A stretch of DNA of 46,421 bases, from contig JBDTAC010000030.1 in NCBI GenBank assembly GCA_039924845.1, positions 1 to 46,421 of the forward strand, in the 5' to 3' direction. The notes beneath the pieces are model-generated. The model was not told the origin of the DNA and searched no databases. It saw only the letters and a program-made list of their open reading frames with translations. Origin of the DNA: Bacteroidia bacterium. GTDB lineage: Bacteria; Bacteroidota; Bacteroidia; DATLTG01. Shown here piece by piece: positions 1-6,330 of the stretch (position 1 is the stretch's first letter; each line of letters starts with the position of its first letter). The translations under genes and the position numbers were made by a program.

Positions 1-180
1 CTTCTTCTTTACTTTTGTCTTACAAACAAAAGAAAGAAGCAAAGAAAAATTCAAGGCTTGGATTTCTCATTTCATTTTAGCTTCCTGAAAGCTATTCATC
101 GGGTGACTTCCTCGCCTACGCTCGGAAATCCTGAATTCATCACGCTTTCATTTTGCTAAAATTTTATTCGAAATCCGATG
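1..180. repeat. Intergenic repeat-like element with terminal hairpin
   Basis: This non-coding stretch opens with an inverted repeat (4-18 against 26-39, with one bulged base), followed by a moderately GC-richer body and an AT-rich tail ending near 180. From memory, elements that begin with such a CTTTTGT/ACAAAAG hairpin and continue with an AAGGCTTGGATTTC-like body are scattered between genes in many Bacteroidota genomes. That family link is recollection, not a search. No open reading frame of note is visible. The left end may extend beyond the window. Confidence 0.4.
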
Positions 181-469
181 CCGTTTTTTGAACTTATACG
201 CTCCTGAATAAAACTTATTAAATCATATTGTTGCAAGGAAAATATAGCTTATTTTTGGAACATAAACTGCGGCAATCTGAGCGCAATTATTCATTATTAT
301 AAATTGACAAAAACGATAGAGATTACTGACGAACAGAAAGAAAAGATTTTACTTCTTAACTAGGTAATAAGCCTTTGGCAAAAAAGCAGTTTCAGTGCTT
401 AAAAGAAGATTTTTTAGCTTCACTGAGAATCGAGAACTTAAAAGTATAATTAAGAATGACAAAGCAAGA
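181..469. other. Gene-free stretch, possible decayed coding fragment
   Basis: AT-rich sequence with no intact gene. A short open stretch at 304-363 reads LTKTIEITDEQKEKILLLN before a stop. A second open stretch runs in frame into the following DUF3781 gene (395-469) but does not look like part of that family. These could be remnants of an older gene or chance. I see no convincing promoter. Confidence 0.25.
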
Positions 470-730
470 ATGAATAATTATAAAACCGAAATCTTAAATA
501 AAATTTGCTTTACAGACCTCGTTTATGGGAGGATTAATAAGAAACTGGGCATAAAACTTTCAAAAGACAAAATTGAAATAATGATTTTTGAAATTATTAA
601 GGGAACAGATGAGTCCGAATTTCAAAAAACAGGTAAAAACATTTATATTACAAACAACGACAGAAATATAAGACTGACAATTAATTCCTATACTTATAGA
701 ATAATTACAGCAGATAAATTAAACAATTAG
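470..730 (+). CDS. DUF3781 family protein
   Basis: An 86-residue protein that I recognise as DUF3781-like from its blocks YGRINKKLGI, GKNIYITNNDRNIRLTIN and TYRIITADKLN. The family has no established function that I know of. No signal peptide or membrane segment is visible; it is basic and probably cytoplasmic. The reading frame is open from a GTG at 395, but the family-like sequence begins at the ATG at 470 (MNNYKTEILNKI), so I chose that start. The extra 25 upstream residues look unrelated. It lies 18 bases before the co-chaperone gene, so the two may be co-transcribed, but nothing links their functions. Confidence 0.65.
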   Translation: MNNYKTEILNKICFTDLVYGRINKKLGIKLSKDKIEIMIFEIIKGTDESEFQKTGKNIYITNNDRNIRLTINSYTYRIITADKLNN

Positions 731-748
731 AAAAATAAAAATTAACAA

Positions 749-1645
749 ATGGATTTCAAAGATTATTATAAAATTTTAGGTGTTTCGAATACAGCAAGCG
801 AAGCGGAGATTAAAACTGCTTATCGGAAACTTGCCCGGAAACACCATCCTGATTTGAATCCGGAAAACAAAGATGCGGAGGCTAAATTCAAAGAAATAAA
901 TGAGGCAAACGAAGTTTTGAGTGATCCTGAAAACCGGAAGAAATACGATAAGTTTGGAAAAGATTGGAAACACGGAGAAGAATATGAAAATGCGAAGCGT
1001 CAACAACAGCAAAACTATTCTTCACATCAATCAGGTCAGCAAGACTTTGCAAGCGAAGACTATTCAGATTTTTTCGAATCCATGTTTGGCGGAGGAAGAG
1101 CCTCACACAGCCAAGGACGCAGTCAGAAATTTCGAGGTCAGGATTACAACGCTGAATTGCAGCTCGATTTAAAAGACGTTTACACCACTCAACCGCAAAT
1201 ACTAACCGTCAACAATCAAAAAATTAGGCTCACTATACCCGCAGGAGTTGAAAACGGGCAAGTGATAAAAATTAAAGGAAAAGGTGGATTGGGAACCAAT
1301 GGTGGTCCGGATGGTGATTTATTCATCAAATTCAATATCAACAATCATACGCAGTTCAAGCGCGAAGGGAGTGATTTATATCAGAATGTTGATCTGGATT
1401 TATACACCTCCATTTTGGGCGGAGAAATAACGGTTGATTCTTTTACTGGTAAGATCAAACTCCAGATAAAGCCAGAAACGAAAAATGAATCAAAAGGAAA
1501 ATTGAAAGGAAAAGGTTTTCCAGTTTATAAAAAAGAGGGAGAATTTGGCGATATGATTATCACCTATCATATTAAGATTCCAACTAATCTGAGCGAAAAA
1601 GAAATAGAGCTATTCAAAGAATTACAAAAAATTAGTACAAAATGA
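749..1645 (+). CDS. cbpA: CbpA-like J-domain co-chaperone
   Basis: A 298-residue DnaJ-type protein. The J-domain occupies residues 1-72 with the HPD triad at 33-35, which in this family stimulates the ATPase of DnaK. A Gln/Ser/Gly-rich linker follows (about 80-125, including a GGGRAS stretch), and then the two beta-rich substrate-binding domains (about 130-295). The four CxxCxGxG zinc-finger repeats of true DnaJ are absent, so this is the CbpA class. The next gene overlaps by four bases and encodes a CbpM-like modulator, the usual partner, which supports the call. Expected location is the cytoplasm, possibly nucleoid-associated as in Escherichia coli CbpA. The reading frame is intact and of normal length. 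Confidence 0.88.
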   Translation: MDFKDYYKILGVSNTASEAEIKTAYRKLARKHHPDLNPENKDAEAKFKEINEANEVLSDPENRKKYDKFGKDWKHGEEYENAKRQQQQNYSSHQSGQQDFASEDYSDFFESMFGGGRASHSQGRSQKFRGQDYNAELQLDLKDVYTTQPQILTVNNQKIRLTIPAGVENGQVIKIKGKGGLGTNGGPDGDLFIKFNINNHTQFKREGSDLYQNVDLDLYTSILGGEITVDSFTGKIKLQIKPETKNESKGKLKGKGFPVYKKEGEFGDMIITYHIKIPTNLSEKEIELFKELQKISTK

Positions 1646-1938
1646 AGACAAACGATTTAATTTCGACAGAAATACTCTGCTCGCATTACGACATTGAAAT
1701 TTCATTTGTAAATGCATTAAACGAAATGGGACTCATCAAAATCGAAATTGTTGAGCAAAATCAATTTATACATCAAGACCAAATTAGTGATCTTGAAAAA
1801 ATAATTAGACTTCACAACGAACTAAGCGTGAATTTGGAGGGTATTGATATTGTTTTTAATTTATTGGAGAAGGAACAACAATTACGGCATGAATTAACTA
1901 TCCTTAAAAATAAACTTCGTCTTTATGAAGAGGACTAA
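1642..1938 (+). CDS. CbpM-like chaperone modulator
   Basis: A 98-residue protein whose ATG overlaps the stop of the cbpA-like gene (ATGA). Its length, its MerR-like N-terminal helix pattern ([27 protein letters not shown]) and its C-terminal coiled helix ([18 protein letters not shown], residues about 75-92) fit the CbpM family, which binds the J-domain of CbpA and inhibits it. The assignment rests mainly on position and fold pattern; residue identity to E. coli CbpM would be low. Translational coupling with cbpA is likely. It could instead be a small MerR-like regulator, but it shows no effector domain. Confidence 0.7.
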   Translation: MKTNDLISTEILCSHYDIEISFVNALNEMGLIKIEIVEQNQFIHQDQISDLEKIIRLHNELSVNLEGIDIVFNLLEKEQQLRHELTILKNKLRLYEED

Positions 1939-1981
1939 GTAACGCTTTCCTATCCGTATAAGATAAACGGAGCATCAGATA

Positions 1982-2065
1982 AATTTTGCTTTAGGCGAGT
2001 TGGCTTGCAAGCCGAATAATATATCTTAGCCGCGTATTTTGTGCTTGAAAATCTCAAACGCAAAG
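1982..2065 (+). repeat. Direct repeat copy 1 (cassette-like boundary)
   Basis: About 84 bases that recur almost exactly at 2769-2852, with about four substitutions seen by eye. It contains a perfect 12-base palindrome GGCTTGCAAGCC (2003-2014) and, downstream of it, a Bacteroidota-type promoter. The two copies bracket one gene (2091-2756), giving the layout repeat, gene, repeat, gene. Confidence 0.8.
2000..2029 (+). promoter_or_regulatory. Promoter carried inside repeat copy 1
   Basis: TTG at 2000-2002, a 19-base spacer, then TATCTTAG at 2022-2029. This matches the Bacteroidota primary sigma consensus (TTTG, about 19 bases, TAnnTTTG) with one mismatch in the -7 box. It would drive the gene at 2091. 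In copy 2 the -33 TTG reads CTG while the -7 box is unchanged. Confidence 0.45.
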
Positions 2066-2090
2066 CCAGAAATCGTCACACACAACTATA

Positions 2091-2756
2091 ATGATACGAC
2101 ATTGCATAACAATCATACTGAGCTTTTTGACTTTGACTTCCGTTTACGGACAGACAAAGACAGTTTCCTGTGACTGCCCGAAAACGGAATATGCAGGAAC
2201 AAAAGCTGATACGACTTTTTACCTTTCCAACGGCAAAGCAATTGCTTTATGTGGGTATAAAAATACTGACAGCAAGCCGACAACTTTTTCCGAATTTATT
2301 CTTTCAGTTTGCGGACAAGACACAATCATTGACTTTTGGGATGCAGAGTTATCTTGCCGACTGAAAATAAATAAAGATACATTGCTCGTAGACGAACTTC
2401 AGAACCTGCCGATCGGTAAGAATTTTAAATTTCAAGAAATAGTTTGGACCACAGAAAAAATATATTTCAACGGACAAAAAGTTATTCGGAAACTTTTAGT
2501 TAATAGACAAATCGGTCAATACGACGAGACAAAAATTCATTCTGTTTTAAAAGCATACGAAACAGCAAAGCCTGGACTTGACGATAGTAAAATGGTAATT
2601 GCAAACAAACTATTTATTGCAACAATTTCAGGCAACCCAAAAGCAAGACAATATTTTAAGGAGTTTAAAAATAAATTTGGGATACTTGACGGAGCATTTG
2701 CCGAAGAATACAGTGATTTAACTGCAATGTTAGAACTATGGGACAAGAAAGAATAG
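2091..2756 (+). CDS. Secreted protein of unknown function in a cassette-like unit
   Basis: A 221-residue protein with a clear signal peptide (MIRHCITIILSFLTLTSVYGQ, cut after about residue 20). The mature part starts with a CDCP motif and has further cysteines (in ALCGYK, LSVCGQ and LSCRL), then a mixed alpha/beta body ending in a helical region. I do not recognise the family. The CDC motif after the signal peptide is not a lipobox. It is flanked on both sides by the same ~84-bp repeat, so it may have been acquired as a unit. No partner gene is apparent. Function unknown; probably periplasmic or surface-exposed. Confidence 0.65.
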   Translation: MIRHCITIILSFLTLTSVYGQTKTVSCDCPKTEYAGTKADTTFYLSNGKAIALCGYKNTDSKPTTFSEFILSVCGQDTIIDFWDAELSCRLKINKDTLLVDELQNLPIGKNFKFQEIVWTTEKIYFNGQKVIRKLLVNRQIGQYDETKIHSVLKAYETAKPGLDDSKMVIANKLFIATISGNPKARQYFKEFKNKFGILDGAFAEEYSDLTAMLELWDKKE

Positions 2757-2768
2757 CTGTTGTAACAC

Positions 2769-2852
2769 AATTTTGCTTTAGGCGAGCTGGCTTGCAAGCC
2801 GAATAATATATCTTAGCCGCGCATTTTGTGCTTGGAAATCTCAAACTCAAAA
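2769..2852 (+). repeat. Direct repeat copy 2
   Basis: Second copy of the element at 1982-2065, in the same orientation. It retains the GGCTTGCAAGCC palindrome and the TATCTTAG box, and differs at about four positions. It ends some 35 bases before the start of the VIT-type transporter gene, mirroring the roughly 25-base distance of copy 1 from its gene. Confidence 0.8.
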
Positions 2853-2887
2853 TCGGAAACCCTTAGCCACAATCAAAACACTTAAAA

Positions 2888-3577
2888 ATGGAACTTGTAA
2901 AACATTATACAAACAGAAGCGGATGGCTGAGAGCAGCAGTTTTAGGTGCGAATGACGGTATTCTTTCTACCACAAGTATAGCAATAGGCGTAGCTGCAGC
3001 AAGTTCTACTCGGTATCCAATTGTTTTGGCTTCATTAGCGGGTTTAGTGGCAGGTGCTTTTTCTATGGCTGCCGGCGAATACGTTTCAGTAAGTTCTCAA
3101 TATGACATCGAAGTTGCCGATTTAAAAAGAGAAAAAAAGGAACTTGAGACGATGCCTGAAATTGAATTAAAAGAATTATCTAAAATCTATGAGCGCAGAG
3201 GATTGGATACGGATTTAGCAATGCAGGTGGCGGTGCAATTAACAAATCGTAACGCGTTGGAAGCCCATGCCAAAGACGAATTAGGCATCAACGAATTTAC
3301 CAAGCCAAAACCTTTACAAGCAGCCTTGGCTTCCTGGGCATCATTTGTAACGGGAGGCATTTTGCCATTATTGGTTTCCATTTTTTCGCCAATAAAACAA
3401 ATGATAATTTACCAATATGTATTTGCAATTGTATTCCTCGCATTATCGGGGGCTATTGCAGCGAAGGCTGGTGGCTCAACTATTTCAAAGGCGATGATTC
3501 GAATTTGTTTTTGGGGTACCATTGCAATGGGAATAACTGCGCTTGTAGGCTATCTATTTGGGGTAAAGGCAATTTAA
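2888..3577 (+). CDS. VIT1/CCC1-family iron/manganese transporter
   Basis: A 229-residue membrane protein of the VIT1/CCC1 family, which moves Fe2+ or Mn2+ out of the cytoplasm. The diagnostic first segment WLRAAVLGANDGILSTTSIAIGVAAA (residues about 13-38) is intact. It is followed by the second helix with GAFSMAAGEYVSVSSQYD, a charged cytoplasmic metal-binding hairpin (about 75-140, rich in Glu) and three further helices to the C-terminus. Length is normal for the bacterial family. It precedes an Nramp-like importer by 73 bases, so export and import of divalent metals may be encoded together. It lies directly after repeat copy 2. Which metal is carried cannot be read from the sequence. Confidence 0.85.
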   Translation: MELVKHYTNRSGWLRAAVLGANDGILSTTSIAIGVAAASSTRYPIVLASLAGLVAGAFSMAAGEYVSVSSQYDIEVADLKREKKELETMPEIELKELSKIYERRGLDTDLAMQVAVQLTNRNALEAHAKDELGINEFTKPKPLQAALASWASFVTGGILPLLVSIFSPIKQMIIYQYVFAIVFLALSGAIAAKAGGSTISKAMIRICFWGTIAMGITALVGYLFGVKAI

Positions 3578-3650
3578 ATAGTGCTGTTCCTATTATAACC
3601 TGAGTATATTTACAAACGATTGTAAAATAATTTTTTTAGTAAAAAACAAA

Positions 3651-4919
3651 ATGGCAAAAGCTGCAAAATTTCCTGCAAGAATTAAAAAGTTTTTTGGCAT
3701 TTTAGGACCAGGACTTGTAACCGGAGCAAGCGACGATGACCCATCGGGCATTGCCACTTATTCACAAGCAGGTGCACAGTTTGGGCTTTCAACACTGTGG
3801 TTAGCATTGCTTACCTTTCCATTAATGGCAGCAGTACAAGGTATGTGTGCAAGAATTGGCTTGGTAACATCTCAAGGTTTAACAGTTACTTTAAAAAACC
3901 ATTATTCGAAGCCATTGCTTTATACCATGTTGCTTTTTAGTTTCCCCGCCATTACATTGAACATTGGTGCAGACATAGAAGGCATGGGTGCGGTAGCGAA
4001 TATGATTTTTCCTTCCATACCCATTTCCGTTTTCTGTATTGGTTTCACTGCTATTCTAATGTTTATAATCATTAAATATCCGTATCAAAAAATTGCTAAG
4101 ATTTTAAAATGGCTTTGCCTTTCTTTATTGCTATATGTGCTTATTCCATTTATGACAAAACAAGATTGGCTCTTGGTTGCAAAAAATACTTTTATTCCAA
4201 CTATTCATTTTAATAAAGATTTTTTTTCTATCGTAGTTGCCATACTTGGAACAACAATTTCTCCGTACTTGTTTTTTTGGCAAGCCACCATGGAAGCAGA
4301 AGATATGGCGCACAGTAAAAAAAGAGTAATTGTAAATAAACGTATTCTGGGCATTATGAAAACCGATGTAAATGCTGGAATGTTTTTATCAAACGTCGTT
4401 ATGTTTTTCATTATTCTTACTACAGGCACTGTTTTGTACAACGCAGGCATTCGTCAAATTAACACCGTTGACCAAGCTGCAAAAGCATTAGAGCCATTGA
4501 CAGGAAAATTAACGTATTTGATTTTTGCTATTGGTGTTTTAGGAACAGGACTTTTAGCAATACCGGTATTAGCAGGTTCACAATCTTATATGCTTGCAGA
4601 AACGTTTGGTTGGGAAGCAGGACTTGACAGAAAATTCCCGCAAGCAAAGGCATTTTATATTTCAATTATTGTTTCGTTGCTTGTAGGTTTATCACTCGAC
4701 TTTTTAGGGATAAGTCCGATAAAGGCTTTGATTTTTACAGCAATAGCCTACGGACTTACAGCACCTATTTTAATTGCTATCATTCTTCATATTGGGAACA
4801 ACAAAAAGATAATGAAGACAAATACCAACTCAAGAATTTCAAATGTGCTTGGTTTTATAACTTTAGTAATAATGGCATTTGCTGCAATTGGATTAATTTA
4901 CCTTTTAATTTCAACCTGA
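3651..4919 (+). CDS. Nramp-related divalent metal transporter with non-canonical metal site
   Basis: A 422-residue polytopic protein (about 11 helices) of the Nramp superfamily, which imports divalent cations with protons. The first helix carries DDDPSGIATYSQ (residues 28-39), where classical Mn/Fe transporters have DPGN. The sixth helix has GTTISPYLFFWQ (near residue 200) where the classical motif is MPHN-like. The Asp is kept, but the Asn and Met ligands are not, so this belongs to an Nramp-related branch whose substrate may not be Mn/Fe; magnesium-type relatives are known. It is followed by a strong terminator at 4940-4981 and is probably co-transcribed with the VIT-type gene. Confidence 0.82.
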   Translation: MAKAAKFPARIKKFFGILGPGLVTGASDDDPSGIATYSQAGAQFGLSTLWLALLTFPLMAAVQGMCARIGLVTSQGLTVTLKNHYSKPLLYTMLLFSFPAITLNIGADIEGMGAVANMIFPSIPISVFCIGFTAILMFIIIKYPYQKIAKILKWLCLSLLLYVLIPFMTKQDWLLVAKNTFIPTIHFNKDFFSIVVAILGTTISPYLFFWQATMEAEDMAHSKKRVIVNKRILGIMKTDVNAGMFLSNVVMFFIILTTGTVLYNAGIRQINTVDQAAKALEPLTGKLTYLIFAIGVLGTGLLAIPVLAGSQSYMLAETFGWEAGLDRKFPQAKAFYISIIVSLLVGLSLDFLGISPIKALIFTAIAYGLTAPILIAIILHIGNNKKIMKTNTNSRISNVLGFITLVIMAFAAIGLIYLLIST

Positions 4920-4939
4920 TTTTATTGGAATTGATATCA

Positions 4940-4981
4940 AAAAAAGGCGTTCAAAAAAATATTTTTTTGAACGCCTTTTTT
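4940..4981 (+). terminator. Strong hairpin terminator with AT-palindrome apex
   Basis: A perfect inverted repeat with arms 4940-4960 and 4961-4981. A GGCGTTC/GAACGCC clamp is flanked by A and T tracts, and the apex is the recurring AT palindrome. It follows the Nramp-type gene by about 20 bases. The flanking A and T tracts could let it act in both directions. Confidence 0.85.
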
Positions 4982-5059
4982 ACAAACTTATTTTTTAATC
5001 AGCTTATTTCTGAATCAGAATTTTCGGCTTAATAGACAAAATTTAGGCGAGCCTATGTT

Positions 5060-5090
5060 TTTTAATCTTACAATCATTTATTTACCTTTG
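5060..5090 (+). promoter_or_regulatory. Candidate promoter of the 25-residue-repeat protein gene
   Basis: TACCTTTG at 5083-5090 is a perfect match to the Bacteroidota -7 box TAnnTTTG. A T-run (about 5058-5063) occupies the -33 position with acceptable spacing. Transcription would start near 5097, some 40 bases before the ATG at 5140. Confidence 0.45.
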
Positions 5091-5114
5091 TTATTCTATA
5101 AGAAAACTGGCTTC

Positions 5115-5130
5115 GAAAAAATAATTTTTC
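5115..5130. repeat. Dispersed AT palindrome, upstream of a start codon
   Basis: GAAAAAATAATTTTTC, one of the recurring palindromes described in the findings. It lies just downstream of the predicted transcription start and ends 9 bases before the ATG at 5140, so it would be in the 5' leader. Confidence 0.75.
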
Positions 5131-5139
5131 AAACACAAA

Positions 5140-5550
5140 ATGAACTACCCAAAACAAGCCATTCAGAAATTAGGAGAAATGATGGACGGAGATGCCGCTG
5201 CCTTTAATTGGTTGATGGATAAAGGATACAAAGCACTTGCCATGACTGGAAACGCTTTGGGGAATAGCGATAGCGCGTACGATTGGTTGGTGGAAAACAA
5301 AGAATTGACACTTGTGGCATTTGTGAGCTCCATTTGGAGCGATCGAAAAGCGCATGCGTATTTGATGCAACAAAAAGAATTTGTATTAGCTGCTACAGCC
5401 AATGCTATCAACAAAGATAAAGCTGCGATGGATTGGCTTCAAAAATATAAAATGGAAGAATATATTTTATTGGCAGAAAAAATTTTGCTGAAATTTAAAC
5501 GCGAATCGGGAAGCGATGCAGCTGTTTTTTTTCAAGGTCCTTTTAGCTGA
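5140..5550 (+). CDS. Small helical protein with 25-residue repeats, function unknown
   Basis: A 136-residue protein with no signal peptide and no recognised family. It is built from four tandem units of exactly 25 residues: the Trp-Leu (once Tyr-Leu) pair falls at residues 24-25, 49-50, 74-75 and 99-100. Each is followed by a basic/acidic turn and an alanine-rich helix (LAMTGNALG, LVAFVSSIW, LAATANAIN, LLAEKILL). This looks like a short two-helix solenoid, of the kind usually used to bind another protein. It has its own promoter-like box and ends in a shared hairpin facing lpxH. What it binds cannot be inferred from its neighbours. Confidence 0.7.
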   Translation: MNYPKQAIQKLGEMMDGDAAAFNWLMDKGYKALAMTGNALGNSDSAYDWLVENKELTLVAFVSSIWSDRKAHAYLMQQKEFVLAATANAINKDKAAMDWLQKYKMEEYILLAEKILLKFKRESGSDAAVFFQGPFS

Positions 5551-5551
5551 T

Positions 5552-5570
5552 TGAAAAAAATATTTTTTCA
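5552..5570. terminator. AT hairpin between convergent genes
   Basis: TGAAAAAA, three bases, TTTTTTCA. This copy of the dispersed palindrome fills the 26-base gap between the plus-strand gene ending at 5550 and lpxH ending at 5577 on the minus strand. It could act as a weak bidirectional terminator; there is no GC clamp. Confidence 0.45.
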
Positions 5571-5576
5571 GAAGCC

Positions 5577-6329
5577 TTAAACGGAAAAATATTTTAATTC
5601 CAATTTATTTCCGTCGAAAACCGCGTAGGAATTGTAATTTACCCATTCTCCCAAATTAATATATTTACTTTTTTCTCCCACAGCAATATCCATCGGAAGA
5701 TGGCGATGCCCAAAAATAAAGTAATCAAAAAACTTTTTTTCGAGCAATTCTTTGCAATAAATAATAAGCCATTCATTTTTTTCTCCGTGAAATTTTTCAT
5801 CTTTTTCGCCATTGGCGATACGACTTTTTTTCGACCAATAGTGCGCAAACGCGATTCCTAAATTGGGATGCAAACGCGCAAATAGCCATTGCGAAACGGG
5901 GCTTGCAAAAACTTTTTTTATGAATTTATATCCATGATCGCCTGGACCTAAGCCATCTCCATGCGCCAGGAAAAATATTTTTTCGTTGAAGTTTTTTACG
6001 ATGGCTTCGCGGTGCATTTGAATATTTAATTCTTTCGGAAAATAATCAAACATCCACATATCGTGGTTTCCAGTAAAAAAATGAATGCTGATTCCGGCAT
6101 CTGATAGTTCTGCAATTTTTCCAAGCAAGCGCACAAAACCTTTTGGTACAGCGTGTTTGTATTCAAACCAAAAATCGAAAATATCGCCCATTAAAAAAAT
6201 TTCTTCTGCGTCGTGTTTTATTTCATCGAGCCATCGCACAATTAATTTTTCACGCTTCAAACTACTTTCGTAATCGGGAACGCCCAAATGAAAATCAGAT
6301 GCAAAATATATTTTTTTATTTTCTTTCAA
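5577..6329 (-). CDS. lpxH: UDP-2,3-diacylglucosamine diphosphatase (LpxH)
   Basis: A 250-residue calcineurin-like phosphoesterase that hydrolyses UDP-2,3-diacylglucosamine to lipid X in lipid A synthesis. Metal-binding motifs are present in order: SDFHLG (residues about 11-16), GDIFDFW (about 48-54), GNHDMW (about 92-97), AHGDGLG (about 122-128) and GHRH (about 208-211). Length matches the family. The start codon is TTG at 6327-6329, one base after the stop of the upstream M1 peptidase gene; no ATG lies at a suitable place, and the SDFHLG motif begins only 11 residues in. Translation is therefore probably coupled. A copy of the dispersed palindrome lies inside it (5970-5984, encoding EKIFF). 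Confidence 0.87.
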   Translation of the reverse strand: MKENKKIYFASDFHLGVPDYESSLKREKLIVRWLDEIKHDAEEIFLMGDIFDFWFEYKHAVPKGFVRLLGKIAELSDAGISIHFFTGNHDMWMFDYFPKELNIQMHREAIVKNFNEKIFFLAHGDGLGPGDHGYKFIKKVFASPVSQWLFARLHPNLGIAFAHYWSKKSRIANGEKDEKFHGEKNEWLIIYCKELLEKKFFDYFIFGHRHLPMDIAVGEKSKYINLGEWVNYNSYAVFDGNKLELKYFSV

Positions 6330-6330
6330 T

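Noticed and set aside
1982-2852. Integron attC sites flanking a gene cassette
   Set aside because: No integrase gene is present, and I could not find the paired core sites (GTTRRRY and its complement) of an attC hairpin. The cassette-like layout is kept only as a finding.
5041-5052. Third copy of the ~84-bp repeat
   Set aside because: Only about 11 bases match (TTTAGGCGAGC); the rest of the element is absent, so chance cannot be excluded.
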